Assembly (NCBI RefSeq): GCF_018861005.1
Contig: NZ_JAHKQL010000015.1
Coordinates: forward strand, 124,001-188,000
Length of the DNA stretch: 64,000 nucleotides
From: Polaribacter vadi
GTDB lineage: Bacteria > Bacteroidota > Bacteroidia > Flavobacteriales > Flavobacteriaceae
Reading direction: 5' to 3'
Shown: piece after piece, positions 57,144 through 64,000 of the stretch
Numbering within the stretch: position 1 is the first letter of the stretch
Layout of the letters: the number at the start of each line of letters is the position of its first letter
Program-made: the position numbers and the translations under genes
The notes under the pieces: model-generated
What the model saw: only the letters and a program-made list of their open reading frames with translations
The model's database searches: none
What the model was told of the DNA's origin: nothing

Positions 57144-58658
57144 ATGAAAAACATAATAATTAGAACGTTAATTCTTATCAGTATACTTAGTTTAAGTAGT
57201 TGTGCAACAAATCAAAATAAACAGAAAGAGGATAAAAAGAAACCTAATATTTTATTCATTTTTACTGATGATCAAAGAGCAGATGCTATAGGGGCAAGTG
57301 GAAATCCATATATAAGTACACCAAATATAGATAAACTTGGAGAAGGAGGAACACGTTTTGAAAACGCTTATGTAATGGGTGGAAACCATGGGGCAGTTTG
57401 TGCAGCAAGTAGAGCAATGTTAATGAGTGGAAAAAGTCTTTTTCATGTGTATGATAAATTAAAAGGCGTAAAAACAATGCCAGAATATTTTGGCGAGTTT
57501 GGTTACGAGTCTTTTGGTACAGGTAAATGGCATAACGAACCTTCTAGCTTTGTTAGAAGTTTTGATAAGGGCAAAAATATTATGACAATGGGGATGGCAG
57601 ATCATTACAATGCTCCAGTTAGAAATTTAACTTCTGATGGTAGCTTAACAAAACCAGTTAAAAAAGGTTTTTCTACAGATTTAATTGCAGATGCAACTCT
57701 AGAATATTTAAATAATTATGCAAAAGGAAAAACAGAAAAACCATTTTTTTGTTATGTTGCATTTAATGCACCTCATGACCCAAGATCACCAAGAGAAGAT
57801 TATATAGGCATGTATAAAGAAGATGCAATTCCTATTCCAGGTAATTTTAAAGGTTGGCACCCTTTTAAGTTTGATAATATGAATATTAGAGACGAAACAC
57901 TTGGTCCTTGGCCAAGAACACCAAAACTAATAAGTCAATCTTTAGCAGATTATTATGCATTAATTAGTCATATGGATGATAGAATTGGAGATATTATTAA
58001 AACCTTAAAAGCTCAAAATTTATACGATAATACCATTATTGTTTTTGCTTCAGATAATGGTTTGGCAATAGGAAGCCATGGTCTATTAGGAAAACAAAAT
58101 TTATACGAGCATAGTGTAAAAGTGCCTTTAATAATTAGTGGTCCAGGTATTGACAAAAATCAAAAAAAGAACGCTTTGGTTTATTTATACGATCTTTTTC
58201 CAACATTAGCAGATTTATGTGAATTGCCACTACCAATAAATATTGATGGAGAAAATTTAGCGCCTTTACTAAAAGGGAAAAATATAGAAACACGTAAGTC
58301 TTTATATACTGCCTATAGAAATACGGTAAGAGCCGTAAGAACAGAAGATTGGAAATTAATTACATACCCAAATCAAAATTATCAACAACTATTTAATTTA
58401 GAAAAAGATCCTTTAGAGTTAAATAATCTAGCAGAAAATATAGAGAATAAAACAAAAGTAGAAGAATTGTCAAATTTAATGGCAAATTGGTATCAAAGTT
58501 CAGATGATACTGCAAACATGTCTCCAAAAAAGATTCTTCCAATGGAGTACGATTATAAAAAACTAAAGCAAAGACCAGATGATAAACAACCTAAATACAC
58601 TTTAGATAAATATTTTAAAGGGGTAGATTTATCAAAAATAAAAAAAACGAAACACTAA
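57144..58658 (+). CDS. S1-family sulfatase (second), lipoprotein
   Basis: The 504-residue formylglycine sulfatase has a lipobox (LSLSSCATN). The metal site is in FIFTDDQRADAIG, the modification motif is C86-AASR (HGAVCAASRAMLMSG) and the C-terminal site is FASDNGLAIGSHG. It belongs to a different subgroup from the first sulfatase, as shown by the CAASR and SHGL features. It lies between the esterase and the GH29 gene, with 28 bases to the latter. In the Bacteroides plebeius porphyran locus, as I recall, an S1 sulfatase and a GH29 enzyme act in turn on L-galactose-6-sulfate. The same is plausible here but not shown. Confidence 0.92.
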   Translation: MKNIIIRTLILISILSLSSCATNQNKQKEDKKKPNILFIFTDDQRADAIGASGNPYISTPNIDKLGEGGTRFENAYVMGGNHGAVCAASRAMLMSGKSLFHVYDKLKGVKTMPEYFGEFGYESFGTGKWHNEPSSFVRSFDKGKNIMTMGMADHYNAPVRNLTSDGSLTKPVKKGFSTDLIADATLEYLNNYAKGKTEKPFFCYVAFNAPHDPRSPREDYIGMYKEDAIPIPGNFKGWHPFKFDNMNIRDETLGPWPRTPKLISQSLADYYALISHMDDRIGDIIKTLKAQNLYDNTIIVFASDNGLAIGSHGLLGKQNLYEHSVKVPLIISGPGIDKNQKKNALVYLYDLFPTLADLCELPLPINIDGENLAPLLKGKNIETRKSLYTAYRNTVRAVRTEDWKLITYPNQNYQQLFNLEKDPLELNNLAENIENKTKVEELSNLMANWYQSSDDTANMSPKKILPMEYDYKKLKQRPDDKQPKYTLDKYFKGVDLSKIKKTKH

Positions 58659-58686
58659 ACTAATTAATAAAACAATCACTTTTCTT

Positions 58687-59811
58687 ATGATAGATAGAAG
58701 AAAATTTATACAACTTTCTGCACTAGGAACAGCAGGAGCTCTTTTAATGACAAATTGCAAAAGCATAATGAGTACCAGTAATGTGCCTAATTATTTAAAT
58801 GATTATAAGAGTACTTTTTCAAATGATCCTCGTAAAGCATCTATAGATTGGTTTAAAGATGCTAAATATGGGATGTTTATTCACTATGGATTGTATTCTA
58901 TTTTAGGAAGACATGAGTGGGTAATGTATAACGAAAAAATTCATGTAGCAGAATATGCTAAACTAAAAGACAAATTTACCGCAGAAAAGTTTGATGCAGA
59001 TTTTATAACAGATTTAGCATTAGAAGCAGGTATGAAATACATCAACTTAACTACGCGTCATCATGATAGTTTTTGTTTGTGGGATACAAAATATAGCGAT
59101 TTTAAAAGCACAAATTCTCCTGCAAAAAGAGATTTAGTGGCAGAGCTTTCTGAGCAGTGTAATAAAAAAGGATTAGCTTTTTTCTTGTATTATTCTCATG
59201 GTAGAGATTGGCAACATCCGCATGCACCAAATAATGATAAATGGGGAGGTGCAGCAAGACCTAAATACAAAACTAAAGAACCTTTCTATAAATATGGAGA
59301 TGAACATCATTTAGAAAAGTATTTAGAGTTTATGACCAATCAAGTAGATGAGTTATTAACTAATTACTCTCAAATAGCAGGTATTTGGTTAGATGGTTTT
59401 TCTACGCCAGCTTCTGGAGACAGAAATAAATTTAAACTTCAAGAATTGTACGATTTAATTCACTCTAAACAACCACAAACATTGGTTTCTTATAAACAAG
59501 GAATGATTGGTACAGAAGATTTTTTAGCACCAGAACGTAAATTTAAAAAAGGTAGTACAGAAACACCTTTAGAAATTTGTGACCATTTGCAACGTAAAGG
59601 TTGGGGATACACAAAAACTCAAGACGGAAAACACAAAAATAAAGAAGAGGTAATAGCTATGTTAAAAAAAGCAGCAAGTTACCCAGCAAATTTATTATTA
59701 AATACAGGGCCTTTACCTTCAGGAGAAATGCATCCAGAAGATGTAAAAGTTTTAAGAGAGGTTGGTAAAGAAATTAAAAACAGAGGTTGGGAAGGTATTT
59801 TGAACTCTTAA
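58687..59811 (+). CDS. GH29 alpha-L-fucosidase/galactosidase, minimal form
   Basis: The 374-residue protein begins MIDRRKFIQLSALGTAGALL, a Tat-like twin-Arg signal, with a lipobox-like LLMTNC. The GH29 barrel shows KYGMFIHYGLYS, YINLTTRHHDSFCLWD and the nucleophile D236 in AGIWLDGF. The usual C-terminal beta-sandwich is absent, making it shorter than most GH29 (450-600 residues). The family cleaves alpha-L-fucose or the closely related alpha-L-galactose. It follows the second sulfatase by 28 bases and is the last gene before susC. It may act on L-galactose freed from its sulfate. Confidence 0.9.
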   Translation: MIDRRKFIQLSALGTAGALLMTNCKSIMSTSNVPNYLNDYKSTFSNDPRKASIDWFKDAKYGMFIHYGLYSILGRHEWVMYNEKIHVAEYAKLKDKFTAEKFDADFITDLALEAGMKYINLTTRHHDSFCLWDTKYSDFKSTNSPAKRDLVAELSEQCNKKGLAFFLYYSHGRDWQHPHAPNNDKWGGAARPKYKTKEPFYKYGDEHHLEKYLEFMTNQVDELLTNYSQIAGIWLDGFSTPASGDRNKFKLQELYDLIHSKQPQTLVSYKQGMIGTEDFLAPERKFKKGSTETPLEICDHLQRKGWGYTKTQDGKHKNKEEVIAMLKKAASYPANLLLNTGPLPSGEMHPEDVKVLREVGKEIKNRGWEGILNS

Positions 59812-60116
59812 AATTCTTTCAATATGAAATATATGATAAAGTTAGTCATATTCTCATAAAATAATTAGAAGTATTGTCTAAAAGGCTTATTTATAGTGGG
59901 GTGTATTGTTTAAAAGCAACATTTTTAACCCTATTCTGAGAAATTTCATTCTTAATATAGTGTTAATATTGCACACATATCTATCAATTTAATATAGATA
60001 TATAGATAGGAAGAAAAGTCTTCTAATGAAATAATTAATCAAAAAACTTAATTTAAACTTTTAATTATTATGACTGTAAAATTTCAAGATTCTATTAATT
60101 CAGAAAATTTAAATTT
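59812..60116 (+). other. susC upstream region
   Basis: This 305-base stretch carries the GCAACAT site and promoter (59916-59971), a 7-bp hairpin (59978-59984 with 59994-60000) in the predicted leader, and a 16-codon upstream ORF. No terminator is clear after the GH29 gene. Confidence 0.6.
59916..59971 (+). promoter_or_regulatory. susC promoter with GCAACAT site
   Basis: GCAACATTTTTAACCC begins at 59916 and matches 14 of 16 bases of the site at 55516. A -7-like box TAATATTG (one mismatch) lies at 59964-59971, 48 bases from motif start. The start would fall near 59978. Confidence 0.55.
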
Positions 60117-60120
60117 ATGA
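60070..60120 (+). CDS. 16-codon upstream ORF overlapping the susC start
   Basis: ATG at 60070 opens a frame (MTVKFQDSINSENLNL) that stops at TGA 60118-60120, sharing ATGA with the susC start at 60117. This arrangement suits translational coupling or a leader peptide. It may also be chance; no Shine-Dalgarno sequence is evident, as is usual in this phylum. Confidence 0.35.
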   Translation: MTVKFQDSINSENLNL

Positions 60121-63100
60121 AAAAACTCAACTTATTATTACTATTATTATCCATTTCTTGGGGGTCTTTTTCTCAAGAAATAATTAAAGGTGTTGTAAAA
60201 GATTTTGGAGGAATCCCATTACTTGGTGTAAGTATTATTGAAAAAGGAACAAAAAATGGAACAATTACAGATTTTGATGGTGTTTATCAAATAGAAGTAG
60301 CTCCAAATTCTACTTTAGTTTTTTCTTATTTAGGGTTTAAGACTCAAGAGATAAAAATAAATGGAAAAACGAGTATCAATATTACAATGGAAGAAGATGC
60401 AGAAAATCTTGATGAAATTGTGATTGTTGGTTATGGAAAACAAAAAAAAGAAAGTGTTTTAAGTGCAATTAGCCAAATAAAAGGAGAAGATCTTGTAAAA
60501 GCAGGTTCTCCTAATGTAGTAAATTCTTTAAGTGGTATAACACCTGGTCTTAACATAGTGCAATCTTCTGGAAAACCAGGATTTGATGAAGGTGAGATAT
60601 ATATTCGTGGAAATGCAAATCCGTTAATACTTGTTGATGGTGTTGAAATTGTTGGTGGTATTGCCAATATAGATCCAAGAGATATTGAGAATGTAAGTGT
60701 TCTAAAAGATGGGGCAGCAACTGCGGTATATGGAGTTAGAGGAGCAAATGGGGTTATAATTTTTACAACAAAACGTGGTAAAATAGGACCACCTAAGTTT
60801 AGTTCTTCTAGTCAATTTGCTGTAAAAACATTAAATAATAGGCCAAATATGTTAAATGCTTATTCAGGATTAAGCGCATTGAATGATGCTGTTTTAAATG
60901 ACCAAGCTTATACGTCTGGGTATACAGATCCAGAAGATTTGATAAATTGGCAAAATGGAGGTTCTCCATATCTTTATCCAGATACTAATTGGCAAGATGT
61001 AGTGCTTAAAGATTATGCTACTAGTTTAAATCAAACCCTTAGTATGCGAGGAGGAACAGATTTGGTAAAATACTATGCTTCTGTAGGATATTTGCAGGAA
61101 GGTGATATTACCAAAACAGAAAAACTTTTTAATTTTGACCCAGCATTTGATTTTAAGAGATATTCTTTTAGAGGAAATTTAGATTTTACATTAAGTAAAA
61201 CTACTCGTTTAAAAACAAGTGTTAGTACTCGTTTTGAAAACACAAATCAACCAGGTAGTGGTAGTATTAGTTTCTTAAACTTATATCGTGCTTCTCCACT
61301 AACTACACCTATTTATCCAGCAGAAGTAATGGAGTTATTTGCAGACCCTTTGTATCCAGGGATATCTGAATGGAGGCTAGGAACAGGAGCTGGTAGTGAT
61401 GATTATAATATGTATGCAGATTTAAATGCTAATTATACTGGTTCTCAGCAAAATACAAAGACAGTTTTTTCTATGGATTTTGAATTAGAACAAGATTTAG
61501 ATTTTATTACTAAAGGACTCTCTTTTACAGGAAAATACAATTATGTAAGTAATTATAATACTGTAAGAAAATATATATATGATGGGCCAAGATTAGATCG
61601 TTATTATTTAAATACTGATGGTACTTGGATTTCCACAGAAGGTAGAAACTATGAACGTAGAACATATACAGAAGGTAATGAGTCAATAAGTTACAGCCAA
61701 CAAATAAGCTATTACAGAGCACAACTTAACTACAAAAGATCTTTTGGTAAGCACAATGTAACAGGTATGGGGCTTTTTAGCAGAAACGAAAGAATTATTA
61801 ATACTACATTTCCTTATTATAACGAAGATTGGGTAAGTAGGTTTACTTATAACTATGCGTCAAAATACTTTTTTCAGGTTAGTGGAACTTACAATGGAGA
61901 TGAAACTTTTGCAGAAGGGTATCGTTTTAAGTTTTTTAAATCTATTGAAGCTGGGATTAACTTAGCGAAAGAAGATTTCGTTAAAAAGAATATTCCTGCA
62001 CTTAATAACTTTAAAATCAGATATTCTTATGGAGAAACCGGTTCTAAAGCAGGCTTAGGAGGTAGTAGATGGGAGTATTTAAGTTATTATGAAAATATAA
62101 CTAGTACAACATTAAGAAGTCGTTATTTCTTTGGAGAAGATATAAATCCATTACTTACAATTATTGGAGAAACACAAATAGGAAACCCAGAATTAACTTG
62201 GGCAACAGTATCTAAACAAAATTTAGGTGTTGATTTTGGACTCTTTAATAATAAATTATCAGGTACTGTAGACTTCTTTAATGAAAAAAGAGATGGGTTA
62301 ATAGGCGTACCTAGTAGTGCAATTGTTCCTTTGTTTTATGGTTCTACAGCAACCCTAGCTTTTGAAAACTATGGAGCTTCAAAAAGACAAGGATATGAAG
62401 TTGCCTTAACATATAAAGGGAATATAAAAGGAGATTTTAAATATTCTGTTACAGGTTTTTATGGATTTAATGAAAATAGAATCTTAAAAAGTGTTGCTGA
62501 TGGAGCTGGAACTCCAGAATATAGCCAATTATCAGGAAAACCAGCAGGAACTACTGCTTTGTTACAAGATGATGGATATTTTCAAAACATAGATGAAGTA
62601 GTAAATTACCCAGATTTTGCAGGTGGTCCAGGTTTAGGAGACTATAGATATGTAGATTATAATGCTGATGGAAGTGTGGTAGCAAGTGATACCGATGATT
62701 TTGTTAAATACGATTTACCAGCTTCTCCTGAACATAGTTTTAGTTTAAATTTCAATTTTAATTATAAATCTTGGAATTTAAGTGCATTGTTAAATGGAAT
62801 TTCTGGGCATAAAGGACTAGTTAATACAAATATAGCATATGCATTGCCTGGAGGTAACCCTACAGGACGATATAGTCAGTTAGATTATTGGACACCAACA
62901 AATACAGATGCAGCTTACCCAGCTGTTCATGTTCTAAATACTAACAACTTAACCAACTCTACAGCTCGTATTGTTAATTTAGATTACATCAAACTAAGAA
63001 GTTTACAATTAGGTTATAATTTTGATGTAAGTAACGTTAAGAATATTAGTAAGTTAAATGTTTATGTGAGTGGTAATAATATTTTCACGATATCTAACAT

Positions 63101-63185
63101 AGATTATGGTGATCCAGAAGGTAATAATCCAGGGTCGTACCCAGTTTTATCAAGGTTTAATCTAGGACTTAATGTGAGTTTATAA
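60117..63185 (+). CDS. susC: SusC-like TonB-dependent outer-membrane transporter
   Basis: The 1022-residue protein has a Sec signal (ending WGSFSQ). A carboxypeptidase-regulatory-like domain (about 22-95; GVVKDFGGIPLLGVSI, TDFDGVYQI) is followed by the plug (about 100-220) opening EIVIVGYGKQKKE and containing NPLILVDGVEI and LKDGAATAVYGVRGANG. The 22-strand barrel follows (about 225-1022), ending RFNLGLNVSL. With SusD it imports glycan oligosaccharides into the periplasm using TonB energy. SusD begins 14 bases downstream. The start overlaps a short upstream ORF. The gene symbol denotes family membership, not starch specificity. Confidence 0.96.
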   Translation: MKKLNLLLLLLSISWGSFSQEIIKGVVKDFGGIPLLGVSIIEKGTKNGTITDFDGVYQIEVAPNSTLVFSYLGFKTQEIKINGKTSINITMEEDAENLDEIVIVGYGKQKKESVLSAISQIKGEDLVKAGSPNVVNSLSGITPGLNIVQSSGKPGFDEGEIYIRGNANPLILVDGVEIVGGIANIDPRDIENVSVLKDGAATAVYGVRGANGVIIFTTKRGKIGPPKFSSSSQFAVKTLNNRPNMLNAYSGLSALNDAVLNDQAYTSGYTDPEDLINWQNGGSPYLYPDTNWQDVVLKDYATSLNQTLSMRGGTDLVKYYASVGYLQEGDITKTEKLFNFDPAFDFKRYSFRGNLDFTLSKTTRLKTSVSTRFENTNQPGSGSISFLNLYRASPLTTPIYPAEVMELFADPLYPGISEWRLGTGAGSDDYNMYADLNANYTGSQQNTKTVFSMDFELEQDLDFITKGLSFTGKYNYVSNYNTVRKYIYDGPRLDRYYLNTDGTWISTEGRNYERRTYTEGNESISYSQQISYYRAQLNYKRSFGKHNVTGMGLFSRNERIINTTFPYYNEDWVSRFTYNYASKYFFQVSGTYNGDETFAEGYRFKFFKSIEAGINLAKEDFVKKNIPALNNFKIRYSYGETGSKAGLGGSRWEYLSYYENITSTTLRSRYFFGEDINPLLTIIGETQIGNPELTWATVSKQNLGVDFGLFNNKLSGTVDFFNEKRDGLIGVPSSAIVPLFYGSTATLAFENYGASKRQGYEVALTYKGNIKGDFKYSVTGFYGFNENRILKSVADGAGTPEYSQLSGKPAGTTALLQDDGYFQNIDEVVNYPDFAGGPGLGDYRYVDYNADGSVVASDTDDFVKYDLPASPEHSFSLNFNFNYKSWNLSALLNGISGHKGLVNTNIAYALPGGNPTGRYSQLDYWTPTNTDAAYPAVHVLNTNNLTNSTARIVNLDYIKLRSLQLGYNFDVSNVKNISKLNVYVSGNNIFTISNIDYGDPEGNNPGSYPVLSRFNLGLNVSL

Positions 63186-63199
63186 AAAAATTAATAATC

Positions 63200-64000
63200 A
63201 TGAAAAAAAATAAATATATAATAATACTATTAACGGCAGTTTTTTTTATTAGTTGTGAGGATTATTTAGATAAAGTAGAAGGAGCTGATGGATTAGACCA
63301 AGAAGCTGTGTTTACAGACGTACGTTTGGCTACAAATTTTTTAGATGGTGCTTATGGGTACCTAACTACAGAAGTGAGTAATCAAATAGGTAATTTTACA
63401 GATAGGTTGCCTGCTATGACTATGGGAGGAGAAGGTTATCCAGGAAGAATTAATCAGCAGCATCCAGAAAATTATGGCTTGTATGCTCAAGGAGATTATT
63501 CAAGTTTAATGAATAAAGGCTTAGATGCTCAAGCTACTCCTGTTTTTGCAAGAAGATATAAGACTAGTTGGAGAGGAATAAGAATAACGAGTACTTTTCT
63601 AGAAAATGCAGATTTTATACAAAATAGTAATCAAGAGGAAATTGATGGCTTAAAAGGTCAAGCCTATTTTTTAAGAGCTTTTTACTATCATATTTTAACA
63701 AAGAGACATGGAGGTTTACTTTATTTAAAAAACACTATAGAAGTAAACGAAACTATTACAGCAGAAAGAGAAAGTTACGAAAGTAATTATGCAGATATGT
63801 TAGAAGATTTAAATTTTGCAATAGAATTATTACCAAAAGAATGGGAAGGAGCAAATCTTGGTAGAGTAACAAAAGGAACTGCTATGGCCTTAAAATCTAG
63901 ATTAACTTTATTTGCAGCAAGCCCATTAGTTAATACAAGTAGTAGTTCTGAATCTTGGAGCAATGCAGCAATAGCAGCTTCAGATTTAATTGAATTTGCC
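63200..64000 (+). CDS. susD: SusD-like glycan-binding lipoprotein (3' end outside window)
   Basis: The frame starts at ATG 63200 with MKKNKYIIILLTAVFFISCE, a lipobox signal with Cys19, and stays open to the right edge (267 codons). The text EDYLDKVEGADGLDQEAVFTD and RLATNFLDGAYGYL is typical of SusD N-termini. Later TPR-like helices include EIDGLKGQAYFLRAFYYH and VTKGTAMALKSRLTLFAAS. It sits as the lid on SusC and binds the oligosaccharide outside the cell. It follows susC by 14 bases and is cotranscribed with it. The C-terminal third or more is missing from the window. Confidence 0.95.
   Translation, partial: MKKNKYIIILLTAVFFISCEDYLDKVEGADGLDQEAVFTDVRLATNFLDGAYGYLTTEVSNQIGNFTDRLPAMTMGGEGYPGRINQQHPENYGLYAQGDYSSLMNKGLDAQATPVFARRYKTSWRGIRITSTFLENADFIQNSNQEEIDGLKGQAYFLRAFYYHILTKRHGGLLYLKNTIEVNETITAERESYESNYADMLEDLNFAIELLPKEWEGANLGRVTKGTAMALKSRLTLFAASPLVNTSSSSESWSNAAIAASDLIEFA

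Overview
The window looks like a chromosome segment of a marine Flavobacteriaceae bacterium, possibly Polaribacter-like. The genus is an inference and the family is fairly safe. Supporting signs are the strongly AT-rich composition, promoters of the Bacteroidetes TTG-N19-TAnnTTTG type, few Shine-Dalgarno sequences, C-terminal type IX secretion (T9SS) sorting domains, a SusC/SusD pair, a hybrid two-component regulator and several sulfatases.

Layout. 1-2.5 kb: the end of a SulP-type permease, then a metallo-beta-lactamase/rhodanese fusion, an exported rhodanese and a small HMA metal-binding protein, closed by a strong terminator. 2.6-10.3 kb: four exported proteins on one strand (a TPR plus about 30 MORN-type repeats giant, two DUF3857/transglutaminase-like proteins and a small outer-membrane barrel). 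10.4-14.8 kb (minus): a CheB-CheR-PAS-histidine kinase-receiver hybrid. 14.9-17.7 kb (minus): the rplM-rpsI-rpsB-tsf translation operon with a clear promoter. 17.7-18.7 kb: a gene-poor stretch with a decayed gene. 18.7-33.3 kb: an alpha/beta hydrolase, then an AraC regulator followed by an exported phage-collar-domain protein, a 2831-residue T9SS surface protein and two paralogous proteins that share a module with it. 33.3-38.1 kb: a RelE/ParE-type toxin-antitoxin pair, a small lipoprotein, glnS, small housekeeping genes including folB, and tRNA-Cys(GCA).

38.5-64 kb: a polysaccharide utilisation locus (PUL) that runs off the right edge. It holds a sodium/solute symporter and the hybrid sensor-regulator on the minus strand. 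On the plus strand are sulfatase, clan-A-like glycosidase with FN3 domains, two GH2 enzymes, an SGNH esterase, a second sulfatase, a GH29 enzyme, SusC and the start of SusD. A sulfated, fucose- or L-galactose-containing galactan such as porphyran is the best guess for the substrate, but sequence alone does not prove it.

The most useful new observation is a GCAACAT-centred motif. It occurs upstream of three PUL transcription units and twice in front of the hybrid regulator. It sits 48, 48 and 58 bp upstream of the -7 boxes of the enzyme and susC promoters, so the spacings agree or differ by one helical turn. It is a candidate operator for the PUL regulator. Other points of interest are the collar/giant-protein surface cluster, a 16-codon upstream ORF overlapping the susC start as ATGA, and a hairpin in the rpsB leader.
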